Positions 60,690-64,000 of a stretch of 64,000 bases of DNA are shown one piece after another. Numbering within the stretch: the stretch's first letter is position 1; each line of letters starts with the position of its first letter. The notes below the pieces were generated by a model. That model was not told the DNA's origin, did no database searches, and saw only the letters and a list, made by a program, of their open reading frames with translations. The position numbers and the translations under genes were made by a program. Source of the stretch: Malachius bipustulatus (lineage: Eukaryota; Arthropoda; Insecta; Coleoptera; Melyridae); the NCBI GenBank assembly GCA_910589415.1, contig OU342632.1, positions 40,127,637 to 40,191,636 on the forward strand. Direction: 5' to 3'.

Positions 60690-61830
60690 ATTAACTGGGG
60701 AAAACTATACGACCAAGAAGATCTTTCGAGACTTCCCTTCTAGTGACTATTCGATTAAAGCACCTCATCCGCAGTTCCAGTTCTCTTAGGGGGCTTAGGA
60801 ATATCGATGGTTCTAAAGATGGTAAGTCTTGTTCCACTGTTTGGTATAAAGATTTAGGACAGCATTTTTCTTCTTTTTTGTACTGCATGGTGTTCGACCA
60901 GGAGATTACTTGGAGACCAGGCGCTCCAAGTTTACAATTGTCTCGTGAGAAAACCTGTTGTAATTCTAAAACCATATTTGTTCAGTTTGCTCAGTTTGAT
61001 GCAGGCTTCAAATCTTTGTTGGTTGTATTTCCCAAGCATTAATTTAGCCCGTTTCAATCCTGGGATGTCTTTCCAAAAGTTTTCTATTTATGGGTTTCCC
61101 CTTCTTTCTTTATTTTATCTTTGAGAACATTGTCTCCTATTCCGTAAAAGGGTTCTGGCCCATGAGCGGCGTTCTTGCTCCTCGCTTTGCTAGAGCTTCT
61201 TCGTTGCCTTCTACACGTATTATGTATCCTGCCACCCAAAGGAAAGCTACCTACTTTGTTTTCTTTGCCTAATAAATTCAGCTTTCATTAGACATTCTTA
61301 CACCGTTTTTGAACTATGGATGACTTATGAACTCAGTGCTTTAATGGCAGCTTGGATGACCTGAACCGTCTATTTTAAATTGAGAGCCTCTTTCGATAAC
61401 GAACATTTCCGCTTGGAATATGCTAGTGTACTTTCCCATGGGCTCAAAATATTTTGTCCCAGGTCCAAACACTCCTACATCTGTTTTTTGGATGGTTTTT
61501 GACCCATCTGTGTACCATTTATGGCATGCTGTTTAAGGTTGTAGTTGTTGAACCCGTTTGTCCATTCTATTTTGTTACTGAACTGTACCTTAGCACAAAA
61601 TTCTTCTCAAAGCTGTATTTATTAGTGATATTGAGTCCTTATTATAGGAGCGATAGTAATATTATGTGTCTCATTGGGTAGGTAGTGTTGTTCCCTTCTA
61701 CCAATAATGGATAATCCTGTTCTTCTCTACCCATTCTATGATAAGCCTGTTTTGCGGCAATTTGCAACACTAATGTGTTTGTGGCAATATTTACACACCA
61801 TAAATCGATCATTCTACCTGTCATTTCTAT
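60690..61830 (-). pseudogene. I/R1-like LINE 3' fragment: RNase H to C-terminus
   Basis: On the minus strand, 61830-61640 resembles the thumb/linker part of the copy at 48750-50000 (both ATGGGTAGAGAAGAA). RNase H residues follow: a CATAAATGGTACACAGATGG region, PGTKYFEPMGK-like in shifted frames, and VEGNEEALAKRGART near 61230. Then come RAKLMLGKYN and YGFRITTGFLTR with CKLGAPGLQ (the GHC..LG.HL region). The C-terminal segment has DLPSLEPSIFLSPLREL. Numerous stops and frameshifts; no protein possible. It is probably the same family as 48750-50000, in opposite orientation 11 kb away. Confidence 0.7.
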
Positions 61831-63810
61831 ATAACTATATTTTATTTCATTACGGACTAGTAATTAGTTTTGTATGGAAGAAAACTCGATTTTTTCGCCA
61901 CTTTATCATTAAATTACCGTTTTTTTACCGCTAGTGCCCGATGGTAAAAAAGTTAACGAAACTGATTATGACATTCTGTGGTCCTATAAGTTTATGTTTT
62001 GATAATCTTTCTCCACCTGAGATATTTTTCAGTATCTAATAGGTACAAGTTTTGACTCTTGTGTTATTTTGTGTACTTTTATCACTTGTCATCATTCATT
62101 CTTGTACTGCCATCATTTTTTCTAATAATGCTAGACATCTTGAACACTTTTAACTTCATCTCAATCTCAATAATAATTATTGTGATCTATGATCTATCCT
62201 ATTTGTAGAGTGGTAATTTTTTCAAGCCCATCAACTAATCAATAATAATTGTATATGTCCATTCGAGCAACCAAAGGTACCTACTATTATTAATTATACC
62301 ATCATGACCAATTAATAATAATGTAAGTACAAGAGGGTTTCGCAGGTGTTTCCAGGGAAAAGACCGCAACTGCATGCCAATTACACCAATAGCTGCACGT
62401 TTTCATACGCTGTTATAATAGATCAGCGAAGAAAGCTGAATCATGATGCATTATCAGACTGTCAATCACTAAGTCTCTACCGAAATTTAATTCGCTGTGC
62501 TGTCTTTAGGATTCCCTCAAATATTAAACTGTTGTATTACCAACATGCTTTATATTTTTTAATTTTCTGATAGGTTAAAGTTATTCTTGAGGTTAACACC
62601 TCAAGAAACGTCATATTATTAGATAATATAATTCTTACTTTCTGTGCATGGACGTTTCATTAAAAACTGAATAAAAAAATCGTATCCGGTGATTAATATA
62701 AGTACCACAGCTACCAAAACTGCTGTGAGTTGTGGTCTTGTGAATTCTCAACTTAATAAAATTTGCATTTTTCTGATGAGGTTTCTGATCATTATGATAT
62801 AATGATCCATTAATCAAATTTAAAAAAAATAAGTCACAAGACAAGGTCAGTTTTTGGGTAAACCTATAAAAATATAAAGTCCTTGATATTCAGATCCTTA
62901 AAATCGTCAACAATGTTAGTCTTGATCTTCAATTCAAGAGAGTCTCAGAGTTAAGATTACGTTCCCACAGAACAATGAAACGAGACTAACAGAGATGCAA
63001 TTTATTATAATTTAATGTTGGAAATGAGAGAACAATTTACTCTAAACATTTGATTATCTAATTTATTCATTTTATCACTAATAGCTTTGCATGTTAAACA
63101 AATCGGTTCTTTAACTCTTATAATCTCTTATGTCCTCACAATTTTAATGTCGTTTATTCATGTTGGTGTTTTTATGTCCAATTGTTTTGCTTTTCATTAT
63201 TTTATTACATATAAAAAATTTATCATTCTATCTTTTATAAGTAGGTACCTAATTATTAATTTTTTCAAATTTAAAATTTGTTCGTTTATAATTTTTTTAT
63301 ATTCTGTGCTAAAAATATTCTCTCAGTTTAGATCAAGTAATTTTTTCCGAGAGCCAATTTAACTGGAACGACGATCACTTTATTTATTTCAATACACTTA
63401 ACATTAATTTATAACAGTTATTTAACGTCTATATTAACAAGACAGTAATCTCAAAATTAAGTTCCAATTTTTCAAACTCTAATTCTGTAACTGATCTCTC
63501 TCTGATAACATCCAAAACTATACTGACTATGCGTCTACGGCCCTACTCTTACATATCACGACACTTGACATCACAGAACTGCAAGTGTCGCGATTGACAT
63601 AACCTACTCTTGAACAGTGTGCGGGAGCTTTAGTTCATTCTCCATGTATATGATGGTTGCATTATCGAATCTGACAGTTCTCAGTTCCAAATAAATCGAG
63701 AATAATTTATCACAGTGGCGGTTCGTGGCTTGCAAGGTTACTGAAGTGTAGATTCTATACAAAGCACAAGGTCTGATTATGTATATAACTCGAATTTCTT
63801 CTTTTTGCCA
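61831..63810. other. No gene recognised; small hairpin
   Basis: A stem CGACACTTG...CAAGTGTCG lies at 63559-63591. The frame 62346-62570 follows a TTTCGCAG acceptor-like word but is unassigned. Confidence 0.4.
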
Positions 63811-64000
63811 GGTCAGTTAAGCTCGATTTTTTTTTAAATTCCGGTCATTTAGTTTTTTTTTCTGAAAAGTCCGGTGAGCTCAAATCTTTTTTACGAGGAC
63901 CAATAATTTAACATGCTCAAAAAAAATTCAGACTGACGAAAAGCGAATTTTCGAGCTGACCGGACCTTGTCAGACCAGCAAGAAAAAAATTGAGCTGACC
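63811..64000. repeat. MITE at window edge
   Basis: GGTCAGTTAAGCTCGATTTT at 63811 is inverted at the extreme right end (AAAATTGAGCTGACC, ending at 64000). Internal GAGCTGACCGG words repeat the terminal motif. About 190 bp, no coding. The true right boundary could lie just outside the window. Confidence 0.6.

Overview
The window looks like TE-rich, AT-rich non-coding DNA from an insect; a beetle or hemipteran is a guess. The reasons are several non-LTR retrotransposons of the Jockey and I/R1-like type, PIF/Harbinger-type MITEs, many foldback elements ending in TACAGGGTG, and tRNA-derived SINE heads. I recognise no host protein-coding gene, no intact tRNA and no CRISPR array, so this is most likely intergenic or deep intronic sequence.

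Layout. 1-7.4 kb: a long foldback repeat (861-1607), a small MITE (3235-3442), a 2.5 kb element with very long inverted arms around a cysteine-rich CXC-type reading frame (3927-6394), and a Harbinger-type MITE (6737-7366). 7.6-11.4 kb: a diverged direct duplication, a LINE RNase H fragment and a Jockey RT scrap. 12.1-17 kb: a decayed two-ORF LINE on the minus strand (LINE-1). Its two ORFs share one frame and are separated by a TAG stop in a context known for readthrough. 18.5-19.1 kb: an inverted-repeat element carrying clusters of TGACGTCA. 20-31 kb: SINE heads, GC-rich islets, another LINE 3' fragment and a head-to-head satellite block. 31.6-32.5 kb: an internally deleted PIF/Harbinger element with a transposase remnant. 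33.0-37.1 kb: a Jockey-type LINE (LINE-2) whose two ORFs are both open from end to end.

37-64 kb: a duplicated stem-loop unit, further foldback elements (39737-40490; 52331-54293, interrupted by a putative solo LTR; 54294-54570; 56592-57564), degraded I/R1-like LINE pieces (41980, 44440, 48750, 60690), a 5S-rRNA-derived sequence (48182-48290), a GC-rich islet (43010-43350) and a MITE at the window edge.

The two LINEs would each encode a nucleic-acid-binding ORF1 protein and an endonuclease/reverse transcriptase. In both, the ORF2 frame has no AUG before the endonuclease domain, which suggests translation coupled to ORF1 (readthrough in one, overlap in the other). Everything else is non-autonomous or broken.
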